Shown: positions 11,409 through 23,299 of the stretch, piece after piece | Layout: each line of letters begins with the position of its first letter | How positions within the stretch are numbered: the stretch's first letter is position 1 | From: Gnetum montanum | Lineage: Eukaryota > Streptophyta > Gnetopsida > Gnetales > Gnetaceae | Assembly: GCA_015680685.1 (NCBI GenBank) | Contig: MNCI01024224.1 | Span: forward strand, 4,368-68,367 | DNA length: 64,000 nt | Reading direction: 5' to 3' | The notes under the pieces: model-generated | What the model was told of the DNA's origin: nothing | The model's input: the letters and a program-made list of their open reading frames with translations, nothing else | The model's database searches: none | Program-made: the position numbers and the translations under genes

Positions 11409-12526
11409 ACCTTTGAAAAGTTCTCAATAAATCTCCTATAGGAGCTAGTATGTCCAAGGAATGATTGAATATCTTTGATAGTTTTCGGTTGATGGGTAAT
11501 TCCTTGGATAATTTTTATTTTCTTGGGGTCTACCTCTATCCCTATGTGTAAGATTTTGTGCCCTAGTACTATGCCCTCTTGGACCATCAAATGTTTTTTT
11601 TGGAAGTTGAGCCTCAAATTGGTTTCTACACATCTTTTTAACACTTGCTCCAACCGGTCCAGGGCTTGATCAAAGTTTGCTCCATAAGTGGAGAATTCAT
11701 CCATAAAGACCTCTACGCCATTCCCTATCTGCTATTGGAATATGTTTAGAACTAGTCGTTGAAATGTTGCAGCGGTATTGCACAAGCCAAACGACATCTA
11801 TTTATATGTGAACATTCCCCAAGGACTGGTGAATGTAGTCTTGGCTTAGTCTTATAGGGCTATTTGTATTTGATTATATCTGCTATATCCATCTAGAAAA
11901 CTATAGTAGTAATGCCTTGTGATGGTGTCTAAGACTTGGTCAACAAATGGCAACAAAAAGTGATCTTTGAATGTTGCCATATTCAATAGCCTGAAATCTA
12001 TGCACACCCTCCATTTGCCACCTTTTTTAGGCACAATAACTAAGGGGCTAACCCATTTTCTATTAGCAATGGGGTATATGAACCCAACCTTGAGAAGCTG
12101 TTCAATTTCTTCCTTAACTACTTGCTTCAGCTTTGGGTTCAACCGCCTATGCGGTTGTCTTCAAGGCTTCATGGATGGGTCGATGTAAATCCTATGTTGG
12201 CATATCCTAGGATCTATTCTAATTAATTTGGGATATGACCAAGTGAAGACTTTTGACCATTTATTGATTACCTTTAGTAGTTATTCTTTCTATTGAGGAG
12301 CAAGCTTAGCATTGATAATTACCAATTTTCCATTTTTAAGGAACATGTATTCCATACCGGTGGACAATGGTTTCAGCTTGAGGGGCTCCTGCTTAAATTT
12401 CTTAGGGATTTCCAACTTCCCCCAGTTGACATTTACAAGGTTAAGACTTGGAAGTTGGCAGTGGACTTGCTCTAATGCATCTATGCTATCGATGTAAGTG
12501 CAAGTCAAACCCTCAGTTGGTTCCAT
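11378..12526 (-). pseudogene. Reverse transcriptase of element A (degenerate)
   Basis: The minus strand shows the pre-RT linker (12290-12526, LKPLSTGMEYMFL), the RT start (MNPKLKQVVKEEIEQLLKVGFI), the VPKKGGKWRVCIDFRLLN block and the FLDGYSRYNQIQIAL block. Further on are the catalytic region and the MVQEGIVLGHK and SFLGHTSSYRRFIENFSK blocks. RT copies element RNA into DNA in cytoplasmic particles. The catalytic F-M-D-D box reads F-M-D-E here, and several stops break the frame. The order and wording are those of non-chromoviral (Athila/Tat-type) gypsy elements. Sequence after SFLGH runs into the deletion at 11408. Confidence 0.9.
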
Positions 12527-12689
12527 GCATATGAGTGAACTGCTTTCTTGATCAATTCTTAGCCATTGGGTGTCTTCCTATTGTGTGGCTGCTACATACA
12601 GGCATCTTTGTATGTTGATCACTTGTGCACACTAATTGCATGTATGCAATGTTAAACTTTACACAAACCATGACCTCTACACATAATTA

Positions 12690-13254
12690 CACCTTGTGTC
12701 ACTATATGCAATGCATGGAACTTTCTTCTTCTTGATCTTTCTAAATGTATTTTCCTTTGATATTTCTAGAGAAAGATCGCAGATTCCTAGGCATGCATCG
12801 ATGGTGCTTAGCCATGCTCTTCCCATTATGATTGGGAAGTCTCCCTACCATTGTTTACCTAAATCATTAGGAAGTCAACTAGGTACGACCATCCACAAAT
12901 AGTGGTAACAATGTCTTCCACGAGTCCCAATGGGACATTGATGGACTAGTCAGCCAACTCTAGAGGGATGTTGCTCTTTATTAATGGAGGCAGGTTCTAG
13001 GCCTTGTACATTTCTTGAGAAATCAAGGTGACACTGGAACCTAAATCCAAAAGAGCCTTGTATGGTGCATTTCCAGTGATTTGTAAGTATATCAGAGGAC
13101 TCCCAAGATTAGAGAATTTCCTGGGAAGGTGGCCAGCTTTGATCCAATCAGTGACAACATGTGTTAGCATGATCATATGCGTTGAGTGTGGTGTTTGAGT
13201 TGAATGAGGCTTCAAAGTTTTGATTGATACTGAGACATCTAAGGAATTAGCCAC
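12690..13254 (-). pseudogene. Aspartic protease of element A (degenerate)
   Basis: The minus-strand ORF 13254-12997 ends ALLDLGSSVTLISQEMYKA. The DLGS triplet region corresponds to the D[TS]G active site of retroelement aspartic proteases, followed by the hydrophobic VTLIS. The second half (around 12830-12690) contains the equivalent of the IMGRAWL block seen in A2. The protease would process the Gag-Pol polyprotein. Stops interrupt it between the two halves. Confidence 0.8.
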
Positions 13255-13299
13255 TTGTTATTGCAAGGGCTTGGTGGGATTTTTGGTTCTAAAGAAAGG

Positions 13300-15699
13300 T
13301 CTTTTCTTCATGTGGTTGTTGGAACCAATAGTAGGTTGAGAGTTAATAGCCCTTATGGTGTTACGTTGCTATAGATGGGTAGGGATTTCACCTTGCATAG
13401 CTAGAGGAGGTGGTAGTGGAGCTATTGGTGGAAGAGATGCGGCCAGATGAGAAGGACGATATGCTTGCAAAATATAGCTCCTAGAAGAGGGAGTTCCATA
13501 ATACTCGCTAGCTTGGTAGTGATGTTGAGGAGTGACGTGACTAGTAGAGTCATGTGGGGAGATTGGTTGCTCCACATAATATCCATACGGGTTAGGTTAC
13601 TAGTAAGGATACTGTTGCCTTGGTGATGGCATTCTTAATGATTGTAGGTGCTGCCACTATTGATATTGCTCAATCGATTATGGTGGAGTTCCATTGGGAT
13701 AATATGCTAAGGGTTGGTGGAATTTCCTTGGGTTACCTTGAGGATAAGCTAACCTTCAGGGTGTTTACCTTTTGTTTAATTGTGGGTTGAGTGCATGCAC
13801 CCCAAACTCTTGTAGATGTGAGATTATAGGAAAACATCCCTTAGGATGTTCATATTAACATATCTCACATCCACTATCATTATCTATCTCCAAATCCACA
13901 AACTCTTCAATTATGGCAACTTTTCCCTTACCCTTGCTACGTGCATGTTCAGCCTCTCTTTTTTTTCTTTTCTCACTACCTTGCTCTCTAGACTCCTCTA
14001 CTATTTTAAGAACAATTTGAAATCTATAATCTAGAGAATCCCACATTTGGTCTACCTTTTCCGAAACTTCTAATGCCATATTTTGGATAGGAAAATTTTT
14101 CCTATTCAACATCTCTTCAAGTGGTGACTCTTCTTCATCCTCACAAAATCTTACTCCCCTCTTCCAAAGGGAAAGATCTCAGTTATACTCTTTTACACTT
14201 TCTCTCTTCTATAGCTCACCTTCTTCCTAGCAACTTGCTCTAATAGTCTTTGAATTTAATGAGACATAAGCTTGAATAGTCTCCCTTGGGCATAAGTCCT
14301 AAGGGTTCTTCTCATTTCATGCCTAAGCCCATCCACGAGATGGCGTAGTTGATCCCTTTGTGAATAACCATGGATATGACAATGATGTAATAGTGCATAA
14401 TATTGGCCCATGGCAACATCCAAGGGTTCATGTCCTCCTTATTTCCAACCTTGTATTTACCTTTGCAAGTTAGACACTCGGGATTACGTTTGGTACTTGT
14501 CATTAAATATTTCTAACATAGTACTTCACCAACGAATGGACTCTGATTCTAAAGACCAATACTAGCTTTCCACTTTTTTAACTAGTGTCCATAGAAACAA
14601 CTTAAGTTTTTGCAATTTTCTCTCTATATTTTGTAAGGCACATGCATCATGGAATGCTTGTAAGTGATTCTAAGGAGCAGTGTTGTATCCCCCTTCAAAT
14701 CGTGGGATATTGTTCATATCTAATCTCTTGATCCTACTATCTTTCTGATCCCTTGTTGGAATTTTAACAACCTCAGTTATGTCTAACATACTTCGAGTAG
14801 CGAGTACGGGTTCATCGTGATCATCTTGTCCATGGTGTCTATGATGCCTACATTGTTCACTACTTCCTTCTTCTATGTCATGACTCTCTAGAGTGCCCTC
14901 GTCCCCTTTCCTGGTTGTTTCATCTATGACTTTCACTTTGCCTACCTTTATCCCCATGGTGTTTTTCTCTATGACTACATCAACATATTGAATGAGATGG
15001 TGAAGGAGATGATGAGGGTGAAGAAGAAGGAGATCCGTCACCATGACAGTGTTTGCTACCTTCTCTTCTATAGTCTCAGCCTTGATTCTGATTGCGATCA
15101 GAATGTCCACCTTTATCATGAGTCCGTGTCCCTTTTTTGGATCCTTTGTGCTCGTTGGTATCAGAACCTAGGTTATGAATAGTGGAATGAAGGTTATGAT
15201 ACACAACCCCTTGGCCAAATTCAAGGGAAGGAACATCATTGTGTGGCCAATTGCCTAAGGTAGGTTCACCACCCTCATTTTCGCTTAAGACATGTGGGGC
15301 ATCCTAGGACCACTTACTCTTCAAAGATTTATGATGTCTCTCTTGTTGCAAGTCCATTTGACATTATGCCTCTATGGGATGGTATTCTCTCAAGTCATGG
15401 TCTTGCACAATGTATTCTGCATGTATGTGGGGCATGCCAATTCGTGTGAGAGCATGAAGAAGCATGCTCAGGACTGAACGATTGGGAGGTAACACTATGT
15501 TATCTTCTAATTCTTTCCAACGTAGTTGTTCATCTTAATAGAGGATGAAGGTTAGGTCTAGTATATACTCATCAGGATGAATATATACCACTCAAACATG
15601 TTAAGGGACTGGTAGATCAACATCATGTGTATTACACCACTGATTGTTTCCTGTTTCAGACCTAGGTAGTGAGGTGCTTTTGTACGAAGAAGAAGACAT
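13300..15699 (-). pseudogene. gag of element A (degenerate)
   Basis: The start ATG is at 15699 on the minus strand, in the same place as the A2 start at 48033. Recognisable parts in order are an N-terminal segment (15700-15120), an acidic/arginine-rich linker (15119-14670), the retrotransposon gag (capsid-like) domain around 14670-14160, a coiled, charged segment (14112-13855, REQGSEKRKKREAEHARSK) and a proline/serine/tyrosine-rich C-terminus (13575-13369). Gag forms the virus-like particle. Numerous stops are present. The assignment rests on position and on similarity to the gag segments of A2, B and C. Confidence 0.82.
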
Positions 15700-15816
15700 A
15701 TTTGTCTATTCAATGTGCAATGTACTCTTTTTTATTATTTCTTCAATCAACCCTAAGTGTTCGTTCAAATGATATGAATGATTTCTTATGTTCTAGTTAG
15801 CACACAAACAACTAAG

Positions 15817-15834
15817 TCCTCAGCAACGACACCA
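15817..15834 (-). promoter_or_regulatory. Primer-binding site of element A (tRNA-Asp-like)
   Basis: The plus strand reads TCCTCAGCAACGACACCA, one base inside the 5' LTR. It matches the 3' end of plant tRNA-Asp (TCCCCGGCAACGGCGCCA) at 14 of 18 positions. All four differences are C-to-T or G-to-A changes. Confidence 0.88.
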
Positions 15835-15835
15835 A

Positions 15836-16684
15836 TGATGAGTGATGAGGTACCCCTACACTCAACCATATGAATACAATCATTTCACACATGATGTGGT
15901 CAAATTCCAAGGACTAAGTACCTATGCACCTTTTTGGAACAAGGATGGATTGGTTGATCGTTGTCTTCCCAAACTTACTTGTATGTCACAATTCTATGGT
16001 TAAGTAAACTTGAGGCATATGATTTTTATAGATTTTATATTTTTATGTCCTATTGATAATAAGGGAGGAGAGAGAGAGATAACTAAGTGACTAATTTAAC
16101 TTAACTACTAATTAACTTGGCTTTAACTAATCCTAACACCAGTATCCATTCTCACTTTCTGTACACATCCTGAACCAGCACAACACTACTAGGATTACCA
16201 AATGCTAATCGTTATTGGGTTACCAAGTGTTACATGCATGCTTGAAGGGATCATACTGTGTGTGCTAATAACAAAAATGTATAGTGCATAAAATAAATGC
16301 AAAAGAAAATAAAATAAAATAAATGAGTAAGAAAAAAAATTTCAAGTGCTACAAGGATGAATCCAAGAGCTCGTCTTTATTACCGTACATAAGGTATGCT
16401 TAGGTACACAATGCTCAAATAAATATTTGTCCACACATAGACCTCCTATTGTAGGCACTTGGAAAATACTCTAACTTGACTCCTAAAAGGCTTCTAAAAG
16501 ACTTCCTTCCAAGACTTCTTCCCTAAATTGTATGCCTGGGCACTATATTTAGAGGCTTGGGAGAAACTACTCTAATGATTAGAAAAACTACCACTCTAAT
16601 TTTAGAGAAGCTTCCATTCTAATTTTAGAGAGAAACTTCCACTCTAATAATTAGAATAAACCGCTAGAGTAACCGCTCTCATCA
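15836..16684 (-). repeat. 5' LTR of element A
   Basis: The LTR is 849 bp, starts TGATGAGTGATGAGG and ends CTCTCATCA, and is homologous to 6506-7366. The TATA box seen in the 3' LTR is damaged here (CTAAATATAG on the minus strand near 16543-16553). Confidence 0.92.
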
Positions 16685-17293
16685 ATGAGCCTTTTAATCA
16701 AACCTTGTAGCACTTAGAATAGATTAATGATTTATTTATGCATTCATTATTTTCATTAAATATGCAATTAATTAAGCTAAATTAGAATTTAAGTGATTAG
16801 TTAATTATTTAAGGTAAATATATTAAACACATGAGTATGACCACTTCGAGCATACACGCATATTCACTTGGTAATCCCAATAGCATTACTACTTAGTGTG
16901 CCTAGTAGCGTAGTGCTTGGCAACCCAGTAGTGGATACATGGGTTCATGATGTGTATGAAAAGTAGGACTGAATGCTTACGTAAGGATTAGTTAGAGGCT
17001 AGTTACGTATTTAAATTAGATTAGTTATTATGCCACTTCATCTCTTTACTTTAAGTACCAAAACCATAAAATATAAAATGACAAAAATCATGTGCCCAAA
17101 TTACACTTAAACCATACCCTTGAGCTTCACAAGTGTAGTTGGAAAGACAACGAATGTCCCCAACGTAAAGATTACTTCCTAGAGAACTAGTGCATCAAAA
17201 ACTATAGAGTCCATGGAATTCAATCGAATCATGTGTGAACACTTTGTGATTCATATGATTGGACATAGGGGTACCTCACCATTTATCATTAGG

Positions 17294-18866
17294 AAAAATT
17301 TCAAAAATTTTAGAGTGGACATCCCTAGCCCCCATGACTAACAAGCATAACTCTGGAAGTGCAAAAGTTTTTGAACAATTGAAACCAAAGGTCTAATACA
17401 AAAGATGGCCAAGAAAGATTGAACTTGATGAATATTGAGATAGAAAAGTAAGAAAAATTAATTGAAAGGAATGAGAAGTAGTCCCAAAATTATGCATAAA
17501 TTTAGAGAAACTGTCACTGATGTTCTAGAATATGTGAAGGTTAGTTCAAAGCCATGATCAACAAGAGTTATGCAAGAGGATCCTCCTCAAAGCAAGCTCT
17601 TACCATAATGACCTTGCATAACCACTTTCATAGATGTCCATGGGCACCTTAGAAGTTAAATGTAGATCATGCCTTTGTTCTAAGCAACACAAAACTACAT
17701 TGGTTGGGATTTTGCACTATACTATACAAAACCATTGGGTCCATAATTGCATGCAGTAGTCAGGTGGATAATGGAATGAGAAAGAATTATAGAGATCAGA
17801 ATGTAAGGTGCTTTACCATGTCTGAAATAGGTTCTTGTGACAAATGTGATTAAAATGATTATCATACCTATTCGTCCAAGCTTCACATCAAGTCCATATC
17901 ATGAATAGTGATCTTGAATTGATGTGTTTCTTCATGCCAACCATCATGAGTCCATAACCACTTCAGAGAACAATCATCACTCCAAAAAGAGAAGCAAAGA
18001 GAAGAAGGAAGGAAGCGCCTTAGTTAGAGGGATGCCTTTAGGCATGGGTAACATGTATTTCCAGACCCATAACCAATGTTTGTAACTAGTTATTTAGTCT
18101 AAGGGATGTGCTTTGAATTCTTGTTTCTATTTTTTTTTAAGTTTTTTGGATGGGAATCATGCCATGCAAACACTTTAGCTTCTTGTCATTGGTTGACAGT
18201 GAAATGATGATACATTCCAAAAGAAGTCATAAGTCACACAAAGGAAGTTAAGAAGAGAACCCAACAATTCTCCTTGAGGTCACACCCTTTACCATTTCCA
18301 CTTAGTCTTTCCCTCTTTCTTCAAGGTACCATGATCATTGATTGATTTTCGTTTCATGAAAGAAGAACTAAATTGTTTCCATGATAAAGCCTTTTATTCA
18401 GAGAATTGGAGAGATAGATGAGGTGGTCTCACTGCTTTACACAATTACTTACCCAATCATCTTGATAGCATAGTATAAAAGCCCAACATATAGCATTGAC
18501 TTCTACATCATGACTGACAACATTATTAACAAAAACATAAAATGAATTAACAAGAGAGAAAATTATAAAGAAAAGAAAAATAACAAGAAATGGAAAACAT
18601 ATTAAGAATTAGAAAATATGGAAAGAAATAGGAAAATGATAAAAAATTGTATAAAAAAGGTGAAAAACACTTATTAGTTCTTAAAATAGGATGGAGCATC
18701 TCCCCCATGACTAATCTTATGATCGCACATTTGGGAGATGGACTGCACAATCCCCTAGTTATACACCACTAATTTCCCATCTATCACCATTACTAATTTA
18801 ATTAATCATGTGATAGCACATATAACATTGGTGATAGTCTCATTTGGATCATTCGAAGATGTATCT
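17294..18866 (-). other. Element C 3' region, proximal part
   Basis: Non-coding. It holds the conserved box series in the same order as A and A2: AGTCATGGGGGAGATG (minus, near 18697-18715), GGGTGTGACCTCAAGGAGA (near 18270-18288), ACATGTTACCCATGCC (near 18036-18054), GCTTTGAGGAGGATCC (near 17576-17596) and TTAGTCATGGGGGCT (near 17327-17342). No ORF is supported. Confidence 0.75.
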
Positions 18867-19600
18867 TCATTTGGACTTGAAGGTATTTTTGTTTTGGGAG
18901 TCAAGTTGTGTTTGCTTCTTCTTCTTGATTTTCTTTTTAATATCCTTTTCTAATGTATAATTAGAGTGTAAGATATCTATGTTCAAGTCCTCTGTTTGGT
19001 CTATTTTATTAAGTCTAGAACTAATAAGTAGATCAGAGGTTCCATGCATCTTTTAAATAGTTTTGTACTTTCATTTTCAAGAAACTGGGTGTCCTCTGGT
19101 TTAGTGGCTACTGCGTAGACTTATTTTCACTCACATACTTATTCCTTAACTTTGTTGTGGATTGGTAAAGGGGTTGTGTGAATATTTTGAACTTCCAACC
19201 TACAATTGCACCCTTTATTATTATTAGTAATGCATGAAAATTTTTATCTCTCCACAGTGATAGGTTCATCTTTTATGTCTTATGTTAAAGTGGTGATGGT
19301 TGTTGCCTTTTGCGTATGATCAAGACATCGTTTCTGTGAGGAAGGGTGTTGCACCAAATTGGCCTTGTGTAGTTTTGATGCGCCAGTAGGTCTACAAGTT
19401 TTGTGCTTGTGTGAGGAAAGTACCCTAACGAAAGGACATTTCCAAGGTTGTGTTTTAAATCTACTAGCATTATCATTTTCATATATGTTTACAACATAAG
19501 TGGCATTCTTTCATTAATGTTGTGGTGCCAAACCTTCCTATGTTGTTGGTCATAACATGTGGTAAAGAGAAGTATGAGAATATTGATGTCATGGAGGATA
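18867..19600 (-). pseudogene. Protease C-terminal remnant of element C
   Basis: On the minus strand, 19049-18867 reads LNIDILHSNYTLEKDIKKK, which parallels the end of the A2 protease (LEIYDLSLEISKENTLKKI). The upstream part (19482-19285) is too degenerate to assign. RT, RNase H and integrase are missing: the next recognisable block is the 3' non-coding box near 18700. Confidence 0.5.
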
Positions 19601-20329
19601 AGAGGTATGAGATGGTGATCCCACCTAAGATGTTACAGGTTTATGATATTTAGTAGAGTGGTAGTACTGATTTGAGGTAGAGGTAGTCGAATCAATTGGA
19701 GAAACAAGTTGTTGAATGTAATATCCATACAAGTCTGGTTGGTAGTAAGGGTAGTGCTGGTTTGGTGATGGCCTTTCCCATGACTATGGGTTTTATCACT
19801 ATGGTTGATAATAGTTTTTAGGTTGATAAGAAGTCCCACTAGGATAGTAGGGTTACTTGTAAGACTATCTATAATTGCCTTGTGAGTAAGTTAATTTCCT
19901 AGGCATTTACTTTTGTACGAACTTGGGATTCCAAGCAAACTCCCAATACTCATATAAATGTAACCTGATTGGGTAATAGCCCTTTGAATGGTCATATAGG
20001 TAGATGTCACATCCATCATCCTCTTATGTGGTTGAGTCTATAGCCTTTTCTTCTATAGCTATTTTTTCCTTTTTGCTGATAAGTGTTCCTAGCTGTTTCT
20101 TGATTCTCTTTCCTCCTCTTGTTTTAATCACTTGATTCTTTTTGTGTTATCCTCTCCTCTACAATTTTTATGTAAGTTGTAACTTTGTTTTTCGTTAACT
20201 CCCACATATTATCTAGTCTTTCTTCAAGCTCATCAATAAACTTTTGTATTGGCAAGGTTTATTGTGATCACCTCATTGAGAGCTACCTATTTTTTCTCAT
20301 CATAGATATGGATACTCTTCTTTTGAATA
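19600..20329 (-). pseudogene. gag C-terminal half of element C (continues at 27321)
   Basis: The ORF 19839-19633 contains SHGKGHHQTS and a run of polar and hydrophobic residues that parallels the same region of B (SHGEGHPQMS) and A2. The frame is broken by stops. Element B is inserted at its right edge (target GTTGG at 20330-20334). Confidence 0.65.
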
Positions 20330-20334
20330 GTTGG

Positions 20335-20935
20335 TGATGAGTGGTGAGGTACCCCTACACTCAACCATATGAATACAAGCGTTCACACATGATCTAGTAA
20401 AACTCCATAGATGAAGTAGTTGTGGTATCTAGATAGTTACACATTGATCGCGGTTTTTTGTCTTCCCACCTAGACTAGTATGTGCTTTGTCACGTATGGT
20501 TTAGTTCAAAGTGAGGCAAATGATGTGATCCTAAACTAGTGCTACTCCTANTTAACAATTAACAATTAAAGGAATTAAGAGCTAAGTGGATGTTGCAATG
20601 ATGGAGTAATCTTGATCTTTATTGCCAATCATGTGCATGTCCAAGTACATCACACTCGAATAAAGGTTCTATACAATTACAATCATCACACTGCAAGCAT
20701 GCACTGGGGAAAGAATTGAAGTGAATTGAAAACTAACAAAGAGATCCTTCTCTAACATTGACTGACCCCCCCCCCCCCCTTTCCTGTATACCCGAGTGTG
20801 GTATTTATAGGTCCACACAGGAATCATAATATCGTGTATATGATATTGTTGCTCAGGCTATGATATCATGTAGTTGATATCAAGGACTTGATATAGAGGA
20901 TTTGATATTGGGGCCTGGCAAATCACAATTCATCA
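20335..20935 (-). repeat. 3' LTR of element B, with assembly join
   Basis: Starts TGATGAGTGGTGAGGTACC and ends CACAATTCATCA. It is 601 bp against 857 bp for the other LTR, and a single N at 20551 marks the missing part. It contains a run of 14 C at 20766-20779. U3 (20820-20930) carries GATATC repeats. Confidence 0.9.
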
Positions 20936-20949
20936 TACCCCCACAACTG
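20936..20949 (-). promoter_or_regulatory. Polypurine tract of element B
   Basis: CAGTTGTGGGGGTA on the minus strand abuts the 3' LTR. It is a variant of the AGTCATGGGGGTA tract of A and C. Confidence 0.78.
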
Positions 20950-21109
20950 AATAATAACTCATCCTTGAGTTAAACAAAATGAGAATGAGTCTAATTGATT
21001 ACACAGTGGATAGGTATGGGATTATTGACTAACTAGGAACTATTCATGCTGCAGTGTGGGATTGAACAAAATAAAATTGGGACACAAACACAGAATTACA
21101 AAAAGACAA

Positions 21110-23205
21110 TATTTTGTTGGAACTCATGTGGTTCCTAGTGGCAATGGTTCCTCCATGGGTCTCTTTCCCTTATCTTGTACTCCAAGTTTTGGAAATTGAT
21201 GTCTTTGAAAGAGTGCCTAGAGTTTTTCTTCCTCAGTTTAGGGATCCTGTGCCATCCATGCTGATGCTCCAATGTTTGATGGAGTTGGCACCTCCCATGG
21301 ACACGGCAGTTGTGGAAACATCTAGTTAGCCTTGACATACCAAGCCACAAATAGTCGTTGCTCCTCTCCATAAGCTCTGGCTTTATCCTTGTATTCTTGC
21401 TAATCCATGATCCGTCAAACCAAATCTACCACAACATCCTTTTATCCTTGGTAGCTAGTCTTGACCACCTCTAATTTAGAATTTTCCACTTATAATTTCT
21501 ACAGCATCTTCTTGTGCTTAGCAAATTCTATTTCATACTTTTCGTAGGTGGTTTCTACCTACTTCTCCAATTCTGTTCTTAGGCATCTACTATCAACATG
21601 ACCAAGTTGGCATACCATAGGTTTTCCAACTCCATGTACTCCATAAGGTCTTATATCTGTAGGTCTCGACTTTTCAGTTCAGCTTGGTGGGCGAAGGCAT
21701 AAGTATCTAGTATAGTTCACCAATCAGTGTTTTAAGCACTAAAAGTGTTAATATGGGCTTTTTCCATATGAATTTATTTTTCTATTACCTATTTGTACAT
21801 CCCCACCTGATCTTGGAAGTGCTCCTTGAGCTTCTCATGTCGCTTGGCCTCGTTCTACCATGCACTTATTCCAATTACCATTTTTTGATAGATCGTGTGT
21901 ACCTTCTCCATTGAGAGGGTTCTGTTTTCTCTGGCTAAGTGATTCATGTCTTGGTTGACCCTTATTAATTTCTCCTACAATTACTAAAAATCTTCTTCAA
22001 GAATATTCATTTTTTTCCACTATAGTTAACCGAAGATTGTTAATAGCAAGCTGTTTATTTTCCTCTTGTAAGGCTTTGAGTGCTTTGGCATGTGCATATG
22101 TTTGAGCTTGTGCCTTGGAAGCATTGCAATCAGCCTTTTCTTTTTCCTCTACCACTCTTTTACTATCTACTAATATTTTATTCAATTCCTCTATCCGAAA
22201 GGACTCTAGTTGGTCTGTGTAGCTTGCAGCATGATGAGCTTTTCTTGGAGTCTTTTTAGCTCCCCCTCTACATGCTTGGCCTTGACCTCTACCATGAAAA
22301 AAAAATTTGTCGAGATGAGGTCTAACTGAGTTGCTGTGCAATCTTGAGGGATGTCAAATAGTGATGTCATCACTTGTCCTATTTGCAGCAACCAATCTAG
22401 AACATCCTCATGCTCTGCAAGAATCATCGAGGGACTAGCCAAAGTTTTAGCATCACATTCTCCTATAAAATATGCCAAGGACGTAACAAGGACATTGAAT
22501 GATTCTTTTATGTGGTCTATGACCACTTCTGCAACTCCCACTACATCTTGGTGTTGCATAACCACTACTGTGGCACCTTCACCAATTTCTAATTATACCT
22601 GAAATGATGCAGTGTTTCTAGATATCTTTTGTGACTAGTGTGACTCCCCTCCTCCTATTTGGATCGATACTTCACCTTGTGCACAATCAATTGAAACTGT
22701 GTATCATATATCATCATCAATGACCCTAAAGAGATTGGCCTCATCATAGCTTCCCCAACTGACCATTTCAGCAATGGCCCTGAGATGGCTTATCGATGGT
22801 CGATAGTCCTACGGCCACGATGGTGGCTAGTCTTGCTGGCCTGTAAGTTGTGTGTTGGCCCTGCTTCCTATTTTTGCTCTGACTTCAACATCTCAGCAAC
22901 ACTTTTCTTTGGGGTTGGTGGCTCAATAATTCAGCAAATAAAGCATTTTGGGCCTTTTTGGGAACGTTATTGGTGTACCCCAGAATTCCAGCACATTAAC
23001 ACAATTTCTTGATGAGATAAGGGAAGGGCAATGCGAACTTCCTCGTCTTGCATTCTTTGAATTGCCTCAAAATTTCTATAAGATATAGATGCAATAGGTT
23101 GGCATTAACCTTTCCCAATAAGATAGCACTTCCTCTGGCTACATATGTGGAGATTCTATTTAACCCTTTTGTGGGGAAGATGTAATATATACTATTTATA
23201 GACAC
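21110..23205 (-). pseudogene. ORF-2 of element B (coiled-coil protein), N-terminally deleted
   Basis: Minus-strand segments RISTYVARGSAILLGKVNAN (23150-23090), PHKRIIQCPCY (near 22500), DVLDWLLQIGQVMTSLFDIP (22420-22350), KRVVEEKEK and ALKALQEENKQLAINN (22170-22020) match in order the ORF at 35432-38020 of B2. The N-terminal third is absent: U3-like GATATC repeats and a TATA-like CTATAAATAG (23192-23203) lie directly upstream of the first matching codons. The product would be a long coiled-coil protein of unknown role, encoded where some gypsy elements keep an env-like gene. Stops and frameshifts are frequent. Confidence 0.72.
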
Positions 23206-23290
23206 GATATCGCGTACCCAATAGTGGGGACCCAATATCGCATCAAACCCAATATCGGGTACTTGATATTGCAGCCCATCTGAAATAGGG
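23192..23290 (-). promoter_or_regulatory. U3-like promoter module inside element B
   Basis: The minus strand has several GATATTG/GATATCG units (23206-23275) followed by CTATAAATAG (23203-23194). The LTR U3 of the same family has the same arrangement. It lies immediately upstream of the ORF-2 remnant, and a comparable module precedes ORF-2 in B2 (34920-34962). Promoter function is inferred. Confidence 0.45.
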
Positions 23291-23299
23291 TACTTGAAA

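Larger units (their letters stand above)
6506..16684 (-). mobile_element. Ty3/gypsy element A (Athila-like), internally deleted
   Basis: LTRs lie at 6506-7366 and 15836-16684, flanked by target duplication ATGAG (6501-6505 and 16685-16689). The primer site matches tRNA-Asp. Minus-strand order is gag, aspartic protease, RT, a deletion, the integrase C-terminal module, then a long 3' region holding a 1.73-kb foreign insertion (8363-10092). RNase H and the integrase core are absent compared with A2. Many stops are present, so it is not autonomous. Athila affinity is inferred from the tRNA-Asp primer and RT/integrase wording such as MVQEGIVLGHKI and SFLGHTSSYRRFI. Confidence 0.93.
6161..17288 (+). 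mobile_element. Solo LTR D1 (6161-6505 plus 16690-17288), split by element A
   Basis: It starts TGATGAGAGTCAAAATG at 6161 and ends TTTATCA at 17288, flanked by TTAGG (6156-6160 and 17289-17293). Only one LTR equivalent is present (about 944 bp once element A is removed), with no internal region. This is the signature of LTR-LTR recombination leaving a solo LTR. A TATA-like ACTATAAATATAA lies near 6307-6320. It lies inside element C and reads on the plus strand. Confidence 0.88.

Noticed and set aside
21114-21371. ORFs on both strands just inside the 3' LTR of B
   Set aside because: The plus-strand one is antisense to the ORF-2 remnant of element B, and neither shows a domain.
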